Numbered from the stretch's first letter, positions 1-9,546 are shown. The stretch: 64,000 nt of DNA from Variovorax beijingensis (GCF_007828835.1 NZ_VIVL01000014.1:1-64000), one strand, 5' to 3'. The notes: a model not told the origin generated them from the letters alone. Program-made: numbers and translations.

Positions 1-93
1 GCTAAAAAGCTCTCGACGACCTTGAGCTTGAACTCCGCTTCGTACTTCTTCATGAAACCCCTTGAAGTTCGTCCAACTTCTGGGGTCAGTTCA
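1..93 (-). mobile_element. Left-edge partial IS3-family element: terminal inverted repeat and start of orfA
   Basis: On the minus strand an ATG at 51 opens a frame reading MKKYEAEFKLKVVESFLA, the usual beginning of an IS3-family OrfA (helix-turn-helix transposase subunit). The frame runs off the window at position 1. About 40 bases upstream lies TGAACTGACCCCAGAAGTTG (minus strand, starting at 93), which has the TG-start form of an IS3 terminal repeat, so the element should end at about 93. Only this end is visible. Whether the rest is intact, and which subgroup it belongs to, cannot be judged here. Confidence 0.7.
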
Positions 94-411
94 GAGCCGG
101 GGCGATTCAGATTGCCTCACATTCACATCAGATATTGAGCGACCCTTGGAATGACGCTCATCCACCGGACAGTAGGTCACTGACATTTTCGAGAACCTCG
201 GGCTAAAACGCCAGCTCAGCACCTGGCTGCTGCATGTCGAGCACGAACGCGACTCCCGGGACACTACCGGCGTCCGGCTCGAGTATGTCTTGCAAGTTTG
301 CATCGCGCTTGGGGCAACTAGGCTTGCCGTACGTCGCGTAAGCAATCCGGAATTTCTGCCGTGCTCAACTTGTTCGGCTGGGACGGTGCGCCGATGCGAG
401 CGACGTCACCA
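94..411. other. Intergenic stretch, no recognised gene
   Basis: Between the IS3 end and the porin stop codon there are about 320 bases. Short open frames exist on both strands (for example 91-345 on minus), but their translations are Ser/Arg-rich and match no family I recognise. No hairpin-plus-T-run terminator was noticed. This may be decayed coding sequence next to the IS. Confidence 0.4.
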
Positions 412-1614
412 TCAGAATGCATGCCGAATGCCCAAGTCATAGCCCCTCGAGAGTCGCGGAGTGAAGACAGCGTTGCTGATGAAGGCCGCACCACCTACGG
501 TGAGAGCGGCACCATTCCTGTTGCTCACGCGTGCAATCGTTGCATAAAGCGCCGTACGCTTCGAAAGGTTGTACACATAGCCCAGTGAGAGCTTGCTTGC
601 CTTCGGATCATCGAGCAGGGTGAAAGGCAGGTTGCGGTCGTAGTGGACGCGCGAATAGGACGCGCGAACTAGGCCTGCGCCGATGGGCACGGTCACACCG
701 AGCAGGTAACCTCCCAAATCGATACCGCTGGTTGCGGCCATCGGGGTGACTGCGAAGTTGCGCGAGCTCTTGGAGTGCGACAGTTCTCCAAAAAGCTTGA
801 CCGGCCCAAAGTCGTAGGACGCCCCGAGGTTCATGGTCTTCACAGAATCGGTGGTGCCAAGATAGAACTGATCACCGCTCGTGCTGTTGCCATACGCCAC
901 TGCAACGTCCAACGCGCCGTCGGCATAGCCAAAGCGGCCGCCGACATACCTACCAGCACGCGTTGGGGCGGCAACGCCGAGTGCGTTTACCGGCGTGGAT
1001 GTGCCCGGATCGTACTTGGTCTGCTCATGGAACGCATACTGCAGCTGGCCGTAGAAACCACTTAGATTCGGTGGCAGGAAGTAGCCGATCGAGTTGCTGG
1101 CACGCAGAACGTTGGGGTTCCCAGCGACGCCACCCGTGCCGCCAGTGACATTGAAATTGTTGGCGGAGTGGATCAAATTGGTGCCGACACCATTGGCGCC
1201 GAACGGATCGAACACGGCGTTGCTCCAGAACGTCGGCGTGTAGTCGCGACCAAGACGGATTTCACCGAAACCACCTGACAGGCTTACCGTTGAGCGCCGC
1301 GTGAAGCTCGAAACGCCGGTGGCACCATCGTCATTTGTCATCGGCGCTTCGAACCAGAAGCTAGCTGCCAGGCCTCCGCCGAGGTCTTCCGTGCCGCGGA
1401 AGCCCAGACGGCTCGGGTTGTAGCCGGAATTGGAGAGCGCAGTACGGCTGAGTTTGACGCTGCCTTGATGGAGCAGCACCGCGCGTTCGTCATTCGAACG
1501 ATTTGAATAGCCACTGACTGACGCATCAACCACGCCGAAAAGCGTGACGGACGACTGAGCCAATGCGATGCCACAACCGGTCAAAGTGATCAGCGCGAAC
1601 AGAGGTTTTTTCAT
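412..1614 (-). CDS. Outer-membrane trimeric porin (betaproteobacterial Gram-negative porin family)
   Basis: The 400-residue product begins with a typical signal peptide (MKKPLFALITLTGCGIALA, then QSS) and continues with SSVTLFGVVDASVSG, the standard first strand of Burkholderiales porins of the OmpC-like family. The body carries the family patterns SRLGFRGTEDLGGGL, FWFEAP and RRSTVSLSGGFGEIRLGRDY. It ends in the C-terminal phenylalanine needed for BAM recognition (DLGIRHAF). It is expected to form a 16-stranded diffusion pore in the outer membrane. It is the last gene of a same-strand group (LysR, esterase, Bug receptor, porin), 212 bases after the receptor, so a role in uptake of the esterase substrate or product is plausible but not shown. 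Confidence 0.93.
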   Translation of the reverse strand: MKKPLFALITLTGCGIALAQSSVTLFGVVDASVSGYSNRSNDERAVLLHQGSVKLSRTALSNSGYNPSRLGFRGTEDLGGGLAASFWFEAPMTNDDGATGVSSFTRRSTVSLSGGFGEIRLGRDYTPTFWSNAVFDPFGANGVGTNLIHSANNFNVTGGTGGVAGNPNVLRASNSIGYFLPPNLSGFYGQLQYAFHEQTKYDPGTSTPVNALGVAAPTRAGRYVGGRFGYADGALDVAVAYGNSTSGDQFYLGTTDSVKTMNLGASYDFGPVKLFGELSHSKSSRNFAVTPMAATSGIDLGGYLLGVTVPIGAGLVRASYSRVHYDRNLPFTLLDDPKASKLSLGYVYNLSKRTALYATIARVSNRNGAALTVGGAAFISNAVFTPRLSRGYDLGIRHAF

Positions 1615-1826
1615 TGCAGATTTCTCTAAGGTTACTTATCGCTCTTTGGGCCAAGGTCTCACCGCAGTTGGAGTCAATAGAGGCGGCGAGAGGATCGAAC
1701 GGTTCCGTTGATGCGACCGTGGCGTGCGCATGCAAGGGATCGCAGGTGCGCCCTCGCTATCGTGGTCACTGCCAGTGAGCGGCACGCCTGTTTGCGGACT
1801 TCCGCAAACAGCAAGCCCGGCAAGTG

Positions 1827-2777
1827 CTATTGCAGCCTGATGCCTAGCTTTTTCACCAGAGGTTCCATGTCCCGTCGGTCGTTCAAGATCGTGGCGGCAA
1901 GCTCTTCTGCACTGCTGCCCACCGGGGTCATGCCCAGAGACTCCATCTGCGCCTTCAGCGCAGGATCTTTGAGAAGAGTCGCAACTGCCTGCTGGATCTG
2001 TGCGATGCGGTCTGCGGGTGTGCCGGCCGGCGCCATCAACCCGATCCATGGCTGGGCGGAGTAGCCCTTCAGACCCAGCTCCTCGAGAGTAGGTGTCTGC
2101 GGCAACCCGGGGAATCGCTCCTTGCTCGTGACCGCGAGTGGCCGTAGGCGCCCGCCGTCGATCAGACCCTTGGCGCTGGACGGCGCATCCAGCGCCACGT
2201 CCAAGATGCCGCCGATCAGGTCACTCTGCGTTTTGCCGGAGGACGGCGAAGGGACATACAGCGCCTTGATGCCTGCCTGTCGTGCAGTCTGCTCCCACAC
2301 GAGATGGAACGCCGTGCCAATCGACATGGAGCCCACGCTCAAGTCGCGCTTTGCGCTTTCCCGCACGAAGTCCTGCCAAGTCTTGAGAGGACTAGCCCGA
2401 TCAACGACGAAGACGAAAGGCGTGCGCGCGACAAGTGAAACCGGCTTCAGATCACGCACGGGATCGTATGGCAGCCTTTCCACTGCAAATGGAACGATGG
2501 TGAGAGCAGACGCAACCACCATGCCCAGCGTGTAGCCGTCAGGCTTGGCCTTGACCAATGCGCCTGTACTCACGATACCCGACCCGCCTGGCTTATTCTC
2601 AACCACGACTGGCTGCCCCCACGACGCGCTGAGTCGATGGGCCAAGACGCGCACCATGACATCCACTGGCCCGCCGGCCGGATTTGCCACAATGATTTTT
2701 ACCGGCTCCTCCGGGAACCCTGCCATGGCGACGGCGGACATGAGCATCAAGGATGCCGCAACGATCTTTTTGATCAA
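1827..2777 (-). CDS. Bug/TctC-family periplasmic solute receptor
   Basis: The 316-residue protein has a signal peptide ending AVAMA, then GFPEEPVKIIVANPAGGPVD, the typical start of a Bug (Bordetella uptake gene) receptor. Further family patterns are GQPVVVENKPGGSG, KAKPDGYTLG, a DLIGG segment in place of the usual DLLGG, and PLAVTSKERFPGLPQTPTLEE. Such receptors bind carboxylates or amides in the periplasm, often for TctAB-type carriers, but no carrier genes are nearby. The start is TTG at 2777: a purine-rich AAAGGGAAC lies just upstream and the frame reads MIKKIVAASLML from there. It lies 42 bases after the esterase gene, so the two are probably cotranscribed. Confidence 0.92.
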   Translation of the reverse strand: MIKKIVAASLMLMSAVAMAGFPEEPVKIIVANPAGGPVDVMVRVLAHRLSASWGQPVVVENKPGGSGIVSTGALVKAKPDGYTLGMVVASALTIVPFAVERLPYDPVRDLKPVSLVARTPFVFVVDRASPLKTWQDFVRESAKRDLSVGSMSIGTAFHLVWEQTARQAGIKALYVPSPSSGKTQSDLIGGILDVALDAPSSAKGLIDGGRLRPLAVTSKERFPGLPQTPTLEELGLKGYSAQPWIGLMAPAGTPADRIAQIQQAVATLLKDPALKAQMESLGMTPVGSSAEELAATILNDRRDMEPLVKKLGIRLQ

Positions 2778-2819
2778 GATGTTCCCTTTCGGAGCTGAGT
2801 TACAGGACGCACCTAGCGT

Positions 2820-4127
2820 TTAATCGAAGGCCCTGATCCGCGGCGAGGCATCCCATCCAGGCGAACCGCCTCGAATGAAAGCGATCCAGGCCGCTTGAAT
2901 CTCCCGCATCAGGCGCTGCGCGTCTTGCGGACGAAGGCCATGCAACATCGGGGCATCGCGAAATCGATCGAGCGTGCCGAAAACGAAAGGCAGTTCGATG
3001 CAATGGCATGCCCCGAACGCGTCAGAGGGAGCGTGGTCGAACTTGAAGACCCACGCACCGCGCCCCTGTGCAGCTGCGTCCTGTGCCCATTGGCGCGAAG
3101 GTGCGCCAAAGATCTCATCGCCGACGCGCCGACCGGCTTCGTCCATCGGCGCGTCGGGGAAGGCCTTCATCTCGTCTCCCGTATAGCCGATGAGGACATC
3201 GGCGCGGCCTGCGGCGGCCTGCAGCTCGGACTGCATGTCCTGAGGGAGAACTTCCCCATCGCTGACCAGAGCGAAGAGGCTGCGATGGTCGCCTTCCGCA
3301 ATCAAGGCCTCGACAACCTCTGGAGCCTGCTGCGCGCGCAAGAGTGCTTCCCACGGTAGCGTGCGTGCTTCGTCGAGATCCCTGGCGCCTGCCGCTTGAA
3401 GCAGGATCCGTCCCAATCGATGGGCCTGTTCGACGCTGCGGAATCCACGTCCCAACGAAGCGCTTTGCATGATTGCGCGATTGAAGCGCGGCCTTCTGGC
3501 CAAGAGACATGCAATCGATGCGGCACCCGCAGACTGCCCCATGACCGTGATCTTGCGCGGATCGCCGCCAAAACTCTCGATGTGCTCTACAACCCAATCG
3601 ATGGCAGCCTCTTGATCCAGCAGCCCCACGTTGGCAACCATGCCCGGAACGAAAAGCCAGCCCAGTGCGGCCAGGCGATAGTTCGGCGAGACCATCACGA
3701 TGTCGCCCTGCACGGCGAGCTGCGCCCCGGAGTACCACTCGAGTGCTGCGCCGCCGCTTTGCCACGCGCCGCCATGAAGCCAGACGACCACGGGGCGTCG
3801 ACCGCCATCAGCTGCTGGGGTCCAGACGGTCAGGTGCAAGCAGTCTTCGGACTGCGCAGCGTCGAAGTCGCCCATGGCGCCGCGCAGACGTGAGGGCAGT
3901 TGCGGCGCCACGGGACCAGGTCGTGTGGCGTCCAGACAGCCTGTCCACTGCGCAGCCACCGGAGCACGCCAGCGCAGGTCGTCAACAGGCGCCTGCGCAT
4001 ACGGAATCGCGCTGAACCGGCAGACGCCATGTTCCCGAGTTCCGATCACCTTGCCATTGCGAACAATGGCTTGCACGTCTTCGCCCACTTTGGATGCCCC
4101 TCGTCGTGACATGCGGAACGTGGACAC
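2820..4127 (-). CDS. Type-B carboxylesterase (para-nitrobenzyl esterase-like)
   Basis: The 435-residue alpha/beta hydrolase carries the carboxylesterase type-B marks: SAIPYAQAPVDDLRWRAP near residue 40, SEDCLHLTVWTP near 93, the oxyanion-hole HGGAW at 118-122, and the nucleophile elbow GQSAG with Ser199. A Glu in GYTGDE and a His in FGACHCIELPFVFG are candidates for the other triad members. There is no signal peptide, so it is probably cytoplasmic. It would hydrolyse carboxylic esters; the substrate is unknown. At about 435 residues it is somewhat shorter than the usual 490-550, mostly in the C-terminal half, but the ending WDASPRIRAFD resembles the family C terminus. It sits between the LysR gene and the Bug receptor, suggesting ester uptake and cleavage. 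Confidence 0.9.
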   Translation of the reverse strand: MSTFRMSRRGASKVGEDVQAIVRNGKVIGTREHGVCRFSAIPYAQAPVDDLRWRAPVAAQWTGCLDATRPGPVAPQLPSRLRGAMGDFDAAQSEDCLHLTVWTPAADGGRRPVVVWLHGGAWQSGGAALEWYSGAQLAVQGDIVMVSPNYRLAALGWLFVPGMVANVGLLDQEAAIDWVVEHIESFGGDPRKITVMGQSAGAASIACLLARRPRFNRAIMQSASLGRGFRSVEQAHRLGRILLQAAGARDLDEARTLPWEALLRAQQAPEVVEALIAEGDHRSLFALVSDGEVLPQDMQSELQAAAGRADVLIGYTGDEMKAFPDAPMDEAGRRVGDEIFGAPSRQWAQDAAAQGRGAWVFKFDHAPSDAFGACHCIELPFVFGTLDRFRDAPMLHGLRPQDAQRLMREIQAAWIAFIRGGSPGWDASPRIRAFD

Positions 4128-4255
4128 GGTCCGCCATGCCGGGCAATGGTAGGCATGCGTGAGTACTTTTGGTCATGCGGCTTCCGAGCATCGCCATGCG
4201 CGACACTCATGCCTGCGATCACAGGCTCAGAACAGCGCGATCGATCAGACGCGCT

Positions 4256-5188
4256 CTACGCCGCCTGTCCTTCCTTGACGACCCTGGCGAGAGCGGCGAT
4301 GAAGGCGCGGACCTGGCGCGTGCTCGACCTGTCTCTGCGCCAGATCGCCGCCAATGGGAATGTCGCAAGTTGCAGGTCGACAGGGAGAACGCATAGCGCG
4401 CCGCGCGCCTGCAAAGCTGCAGCAACGCCTCCGGGGAGCATCCACACATAGTTCCCCTCGCCGCTGGACAACATCGCCATTCCAAACTCCAGTGACAGGG
4501 CACCAATCATGGCGGGAGGCGCCAAGCTGTGCCGTCTCCACATGTCGTCCAGTTCTCTGCGTATCCGGCCGCCCGGCAGGGCTGTCAACCACGGATAGCG
4601 TGCGCAGTCTGCCAACTTCGGGTCAGTCGAAGCAGCCAGCGGATGCCCGATGGAACAGGTCAGGACGACGCTATCGTCCAGCAGGGAAATGGAGCGGTAG
4701 ATCAACGGATCCAGGCTGGCGGTGTAGCGACTGATCAACACGTCGAGCGAGCCCGAGTCCAAGTCTTCGATCAGTCGCTCGTGAGTACCCATCTGTATCG
4801 TGAGTGCGACTTGTGGATGGGCCCCGCGAAATCCTCGAACGGCGTCGGCGAGCGGCCAGCCGCTGAACATCGCAAAACATCCCACAGTGAGACTGCCCAG
4901 TTCCCCTCGGGCGACTGCAGCCAAATCCGCCTCCGCCTTGCCGAAATCGCTCAGCAGGATGCTGGCGTGTCGGCACATGGCCAGACCGAGGGGCGTGCAA
5001 ACCATGCCTTTGGCGGAGCGCTCGAACAAGCGACCGTCCACGCACTCCTCGATCTCCGCTATCGCGCGAGAGAGGCCCGATTGCGTCATGTGCAGCTGGG
5101 AAGCGGCCTTGGACAGGCTGCCTTGATCCGCAACCATCAAGACGATCTCGAGATGGCGGATCCGTAGTTTTCCTCGAAAGGGCGTCAT
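4256..5188 (-). CDS. LysR-family transcriptional regulator
   Basis: The 310-residue protein begins MTPFRGKLRIRHLEIVLMVA. The winged helix-turn-helix (about 10-70) reads SLSKAASQLHMTQSGLSRAI, with the LFERSAKGM wing typical of LysR proteins; a periplasmic-binding-like effector domain follows (GELGSLTVGCFAMFSGWPLA). The ATG at 5188 is preferred: the open frame extends 56 codons further upstream but that stretch is low-complexity and unlike the family. It is transcribed in the same direction as the esterase, 128 bases upstream of it, so it may regulate or head that group. Confidence 0.92.
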   Translation of the reverse strand: MTPFRGKLRIRHLEIVLMVADQGSLSKAASQLHMTQSGLSRAIAEIEECVDGRLFERSAKGMVCTPLGLAMCRHASILLSDFGKAEADLAAVARGELGSLTVGCFAMFSGWPLADAVRGFRGAHPQVALTIQMGTHERLIEDLDSGSLDVLISRYTASLDPLIYRSISLLDDSVVLTCSIGHPLAASTDPKLADCARYPWLTALPGGRIRRELDDMWRRHSLAPPAMIGALSLEFGMAMLSSGEGNYVWMLPGGVAAALQARGALCVLPVDLQLATFPLAAIWRRDRSSTRQVRAFIAALARVVKEGQAA

Positions 5189-5460
5189 AGTTTCCGCAAA
5201 AGGCGGTGCGCATTGCTGGAGGTCTGGTTGGGAGAGTACGCAGGACGGGTTCCGGTCTGGGGTTCCCAGGCTATTCCGACGGACTATCTCTGACGGCAGG
5301 TCGTCATGCTGCGCAAATCGGAGGCGCTGGAACTTCCGCTGTAGGGCTGCGCCCAAATTCCGATTCTGTTCGGATTTTGCCGTCTTGCGGCTACCAGCTT
5401 CATGAACGAATTTCTGAAAGCGTATTCGTCAAGCAGGCGCCTGAATTCTCCCGTTGGGTG

Positions 5461-5874
5461 TCATCTGGCGGTGAGGCCATAACCTTGTACTTCTTCGTCC
5501 TGCCACGATTGGTTCGGTTTCTTGCCTATGAGCTGCTGTTGGACGCCACCACTGCCGTTCACCTTAACAACAAGGCGAATGCGCTCGCAGCTGCCGAACA
5601 GCGGCTCGGGGGTGATGATGAGGGTGCCATCGGCCTTCTCCACCTGAGCGGTCCTGAAGCTCTTGTAGCAACTTGGCGCGGTATTCCCACGGATACGGAA
5701 TTCGTAGCTCCCGTCCTTGCTTTGATTGAGCTCGGCGATGTTCTTCCCGCTTGTCGGGCGCTGCGTTCCGCTAGCCGGGCTGACGCCGCTCAGCTGGTAG
5801 TCCCATTCCTGGTCAGCCGCGAGCGCAGCGGGGGAAACGAGGGCGAATGCGAGAGTGAGCGCAGAGATTTTCAT
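5461..5874 (-). CDS. Small exported protein of unknown function
   Basis: The start ATG at 5874 is supported by a strong ribosome site, AAGAGGAG, 7 bases upstream, and by the signal peptide that follows (MKISALTLAFALVSPAALA, then ADQEWDYQLSG). The mature protein of about 118 residues has two cysteines (SCYKSF and GSCERIR) that could form a disulphide, and a beta-rich composition (GSYEFRIRG, GTLIITPEPLFG, IRLVVKVNG). I do not recognise a family. It is monocistronic as far as can be seen and is probably periplasmic. Confidence 0.75.
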   Translation of the reverse strand: MKISALTLAFALVSPAALAADQEWDYQLSGVSPASGTQRPTSGKNIAELNQSKDGSYEFRIRGNTAPSCYKSFRTAQVEKADGTLIITPEPLFGSCERIRLVVKVNGSGGVQQQLIGKKPNQSWQDEEVQGYGLTAR

Positions 5875-6224
5875 TGAGTTTTCTCCTCTTGTTGACCAAT
5901 TTGACCCGGAACTAGGTGCCGTACGGTCCCTCTGAACGATAGCGGCAGTTCGAGCGACCGCCGGCAGACTCCGTCTATCCATCAGAGGGCACCCTCAAAG
6001 AGGCGGCATCGAGTCGCGACCACCGGCGGAAAAGACGACCGTATCGGTTTAGCTAGGGGCACGTCTCGGACGGCGGGTTATGGCCGACTCTAGCCGGATG
6101 CGTCGCCGTCGTGGAAGGGCCCGACATTGCCCTGTGGCTGCGTAGACCGCAATCTGCCACTACTTCTGAGTGGCCTTGGACTCCGCCTCCGAAGCCACAG
6201 TCGTCGCCCTGTCTAGGTCATCAG
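5875..6224. other. Intergenic stretch, nothing recognised
   Basis: About 350 bases between the start of the small exported protein and the S41-peptidase remnant. Its distal part probably holds the promoter of the exported protein. I see no convincing open frame, RNA or terminator. Confidence 0.4.
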
Positions 6225-6545
6225 CTATGGCGGAATCCTTCCGCTGTCACGCATCAGTCTTAGGGCGGACAGGTGAGCACGATTGAGCGCCGCGTCCGCC
6301 GGCAAGACAACATCGGGCTGAACTTCGCGGCCCTCCCAATTTCCCTTGGTGATGGGGTTGACCGCGCGAGCAAACGGTACCCAAATCTGTAGGTGCTCAT
6401 CGAGCCGGAATGGCTTCATAGGATGAGCTCGGCCGCCCGTGACCTCGCCTATGACTGTGGCGTCTTTCAACTGACGCCCAAGCAGCGACTCGAAATCCCT
6501 AACACTTCCCTTGCTAGAAGTAGGAAAACTTGCTCGTTAGCCTAG
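6225..6545 (-). pseudogene. C-terminal remnant of an S41-family (tail-specific/IRBP-like) peptidase
   Basis: From 6470 downward the minus strand reads MKDATVIGEVTGGRAHPMKP, then a FRLDEHLQIWVPFARA-type stretch, VNPITKGNWEGREVQPD and VVLPADAALNRAHLSAL. This is the C-terminal pattern of S41 peptidases of the interphotoreceptor-retinoid-binding-like group (ET-GG, NP-T-NWEG--V-PD). The match continues upstream of that methionine (SSKGSVRDFESLLGRQL) but is closed by an in-frame TAA near 6541, while another frame there reads LTSKFSY, resembling the LTS-x-F-S segment. So at least one frameshift is present and the N-terminal two thirds are gone. No function is expected. Confidence 0.75.
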
Positions 6546-6754
6546 GCCCCACGGGACCGCATTTGACCGCGTGGTGAAGGACGGCGGTTTGCCTGACCTT
6601 CTGCCATGAGCTTCAGTAGCAACTCGACCTGATATACGAAGTCGGGGTGCGCGTACAAGGCACGCCTGGCCGCGTTCGAGTACGGGTGGCCGTTCCCCAG
6701 GAGGATACGCGGCCGATCATGCCGCGCTGGAAGACAACAGCAACGCGCTACGTT
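6546..6754 (-). other. Short open frame between S41 remnant and acyl-CoA synthetase; unrecognised
   Basis: A frame of about 55 codons on the minus strand reads DRPRILLGNGHPYSNAARR, then ALYAHPDFVYQVELLLKLM, before a TAG near 6543. It has natural-looking composition but no start codon with a ribosome site, and I cannot assign it to a family. It may be a fragment of another displaced gene, in keeping with the decayed peptidase beside it. Confidence 0.3.
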
Positions 6755-8611
6755 TTAGGAAGGCTTCATCAATGACCAGCTGAAGGTATGGGCTTTCAGA
6801 AACGTCTCGACCGCAATGCGCGCGGCCTCATCCGTTGTTGACAACTCAACGTCGACGTGCAGGCCCCGTTTGCCCGCGCTCGCCACATGGATCTGAAAGC
6901 TTGATCCCGGCGCGATCTGTGCAATCTGATCCGTCAATGCTCGCCGCGCTGCCTCTGCGCGTAGGGCCGGTTTGTAAATCTTGCCGACGGGTGTCATCGG
7001 GATCGAATCGACAACGTATATGGATTTCGGCCAAGCCGGTCTCTCGGCAATGCGCTCACGCGCATACGCTATCAACTCCGGGACATCGGCTTTCTGGCCT
7101 GGCTTGAGCGACACAAAAACAACCGGAAGCTCCCCCGCATATGCATCCGGCTGGCCGACGGCGGCAGCAAGAGACACCGCGGGGTGCGCCACACATGCGT
7201 TCTCGATCATGCCTGGATCGATGTTATGACCACTGCGGATGATCAGGTCCTTGCTTCGTCCGGCCACAAAAAGCTTGCCGTTCTCGCCGAAGTACGCCAG
7301 ATCACCAGTGTTCAGGCCACCTTCGATGAAAACCCCCTCGTTCTGGGCGGGATCCAGGTAGCCGGAAGAAACATGGGCGCCTTCAACAAAGAGCACGCCG
7401 ATCTCGTCAGCATCGCAGTCGGCCCCCAGCGCACCGTCACTGAGAAGCTTGCGAACGCGCAACCGGGTGTGCGGCAGCCGGAAGCCGACCGAACCAGCAG
7501 TCGAGGCATCGCCGACGGGATCGACCGCAGTGACTCCGCCTGTCTCCGTCATCCCCAAGACCTCATGCAGGCAAGCCCCGGTCACTTGCTGGAATCGTTC
7601 GGTCACACTCTGCGGGCACGAGGCGGCACCTGTGAGGCCCCATTGAATCGAAGAGATGTCGGCATCCACCGCGGTGTTGAGAAGAGCGCCCATGGCCGTG
7701 GGCACTGCCGCAAGGGCGGTCACTTTGCAGCGCTCGACGATCCTCCATATACCGGAGATCATGTCGGGGTTTCGGAACCCTAGGCCCGACATTACAACGA
7801 TCTGCGCACCGGCCAGGAAAGGAGCGAGGCTGCTCGCGACCGTGCCGCCGACGTGAAACAGCGGCATTCCATTCGTGAGGCGTTGTCCCGGGCCCAGATG
7901 GAGCATGGCAGCAGCACCGGCTGCGGCCGCCAGCTGATTCTTGCTCGCATGAGCAACCAGCTTCGGCGTTCCGGTTGTTCCGCCCGTGTGGAAGTAGGCG
8001 ACGGTGTCCAAAGACGACCGCGCGGCATCGAAGTGCGTTGCCTCGCTGCCGCTGTATCGCACAACTTCATGTTCGTATTCGATCGCCGAAGGCGGCAAGG
8101 GGCCTTGACCGATCGCGATGACACGAATGCCCGGGACGCCCTGCCTGACAGCCTCGGTCCGTCTCGCAATTTCCGGATCGTCTGTTTTCGGAACGACAAA
8201 CAGCTTGCACCCCGCCGACTTGACCAACTCGACGATTTCGGTCGGCAGCAGGAACGGATTCAGCGGCACCGCATACCCAGCAGATTCGGCGCCCCACAGC
8301 AAGAAATGCGTTTCAATGGATGCGGGAAGCATGTAGGCAACTCCACACCCGCGGCCCCCCATATCCCCCAAGAAATTGGCGGTCCTTGTGATGCCTTCGA
8401 ATAGCTGCTTGTAGCTGATCGATATGTCGGGACCCGCGGACGATCGGACGAAGGTGACTGCGGTGGTGGGACCGAAAGCGGACGAGCTGCGCTGGAATGC
8501 CGCATAGATGGAGCCGCAAAGGAGGCTCTCCCACAGGACGCGCTTGCTTTGGTCGCGCTCGAACTGAGCGATGCCGCCCGCGCTGGTAAGGGGCGTTGCA
8601 AAAAGGCTCAT
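6755..8611 (-). CDS. AMP-forming acyl-CoA synthetase (ANL superfamily)
   Basis: The 618-residue protein activates a carboxylic acid as an acyl-AMP and then a CoA thioester. Visible motifs: the phosphate-binding loop FHTGGTTGTPKLVAH (near residue 210), GMTETGG (A5), NTGDLAYFGENGKLFVAGR (A7-A8), SKDLIIRSGHNIDP, and the C-terminal catalytic lysine in MTPVGKIYKP. It carries about 70 extra residues after that lysine, ending FSWSLMKPS, longer than the usual ending. ATG at 8611 is preferred because GGAGA lies 6 bases before it; an alternative GTG at 8626 overlaps the upstream stop as GTGA. It follows the hydrolase and Bug receptor, suggesting import, hydrolysis and CoA activation of an acid. Confidence 0.92.
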   Translation of the reverse strand: MSLFATPLTSAGGIAQFERDQSKRVLWESLLCGSIYAAFQRSSSAFGPTTAVTFVRSSAGPDISISYKQLFEGITRTANFLGDMGGRGCGVAYMLPASIETHFLLWGAESAGYAVPLNPFLLPTEIVELVKSAGCKLFVVPKTDDPEIARRTEAVRQGVPGIRVIAIGQGPLPPSAIEYEHEVVRYSGSEATHFDAARSSLDTVAYFHTGGTTGTPKLVAHASKNQLAAAAGAAAMLHLGPGQRLTNGMPLFHVGGTVASSLAPFLAGAQIVVMSGLGFRNPDMISGIWRIVERCKVTALAAVPTAMGALLNTAVDADISSIQWGLTGAASCPQSVTERFQQVTGACLHEVLGMTETGGVTAVDPVGDASTAGSVGFRLPHTRLRVRKLLSDGALGADCDADEIGVLFVEGAHVSSGYLDPAQNEGVFIEGGLNTGDLAYFGENGKLFVAGRSKDLIIRSGHNIDPGMIENACVAHPAVSLAAAVGQPDAYAGELPVVFVSLKPGQKADVPELIAYARERIAERPAWPKSIYVVDSIPMTPVGKIYKPALRAEAARRALTDQIAQIAPGSSFQIHVASAGKRGLHVDVELSTTDEAARIAVETFLKAHTFSWSLMKPS

Positions 8612-8622
8612 CTTGTCTCCTC

Positions 8623-9546
8623 TCACGGGATTGCCCGCGGCAGTGATTCGATCTCGCGCTGGAGAAACTGCAGGGCGATCGCATTGAATTCCTTCGGGTT
8701 GTCCCGATGCACGCCGTGTCCAGCTCCATGGACCCGGCTGGCGCGCGCTTGCGGCATTGCAGCGCAGACGTTGCGAAACACCGCGTCATGGATCGGCTGC
8801 GTTCGCTCGCCGACGACGAGCAACGTTGGGGGCGCAATTTCCCGCAGCTGTTGCGGCGATAGAAATGGAAACGGATCGGTCGACAGCATCAACGCCCGCA
8901 TGGCTTTGGCATTCTCGAAGCGGCGCTGCAAAGCGCCTGCGGTGTTCGCGGAGCTGGCTTCTCCGCCGTTGATCGCATCGGTCATCGTGCGGACGGCTTC
9001 CTCGTCGTTGCCCCGTTGAAGGGCATGCGCCGCGGCCTGAGTTTTACGCTCGAACTCGGCGCGCAGGACTTTCCCCTCGTGGCTGAAGTCGGCATACCTC
9101 ATCATCGGTGGCTCGGTGGCGACGATCGCCAGGGCACGCCTGGGATGGTGCACGGCGAAAGCGAGAGCCGTGAATGCCCCGTAGGACGTTCCGATCAAGA
9201 TCGCCGCGGGGATGCCGAGTGCATCGAGAAGGCCGGCGAGGTCGGCAGCATCGACCAGCGCCGAATGATCTGGCGAAGCGAACTCGTTGGCATTCGGAAA
9301 GCTATAGCGTCGGCTGTAGGAAAGGCATCGGTAGCCCTGCGCCAGGAACGCATCCCATTGGGGTTGCCAGGACCGCCAGTCTCCAAGGAGCCCATGAATG
9401 AAGACGAGAGGCAGACCGTTTCCCTGCTCCACGTAGCACAGCTCGATCCCGTTTCGCAGCCTTGCGGTCCGCGTGGGCAGGTCGTGAAAATTCAGCGCCT
9501 TGTGGTCATCTGTTTGAACCGAGGTCAATCTATTTCTCCCTGCCAT
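8623..9546 (-). CDS. Alpha/beta hydrolase
   Basis: The 307-residue protein has the oxyanion HGLLGDW at 51-57, the nucleophile elbow GTSYG with Ser121, and a C-terminal GAGHGVHRDNP with the probable catalytic histidine. This is the layout of single-domain alpha/beta hydrolases (esterases, C-C hydrolases). The ATG at 9546 lies inside the end of the Bug gene, a 17-base overlap; a TTG at 9531 with GGGAG upstream is a possible later start. Because the next gene downstream is an acyl-CoA synthetase, an esterase or amidase role that releases the acid is a reasonable inference. Confidence 0.9.
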   Translation of the reverse strand: MAGRNRLTSVQTDDHKALNFHDLPTRTARLRNGIELCYVEQGNGLPLVFIHGLLGDWRSWQPQWDAFLAQGYRCLSYSRRYSFPNANEFASPDHSALVDAADLAGLLDALGIPAAILIGTSYGAFTALAFAVHHPRRALAIVATEPPMMRYADFSHEGKVLRAEFERKTQAAAHALQRGNDEEAVRTMTDAINGGEASSANTAGALQRRFENAKAMRALMLSTDPFPFLSPQQLREIAPPTLLVVGERTQPIHDAVFRNVCAAMPQARASRVHGAGHGVHRDNPKEFNAIALQFLQREIESLPRAIP

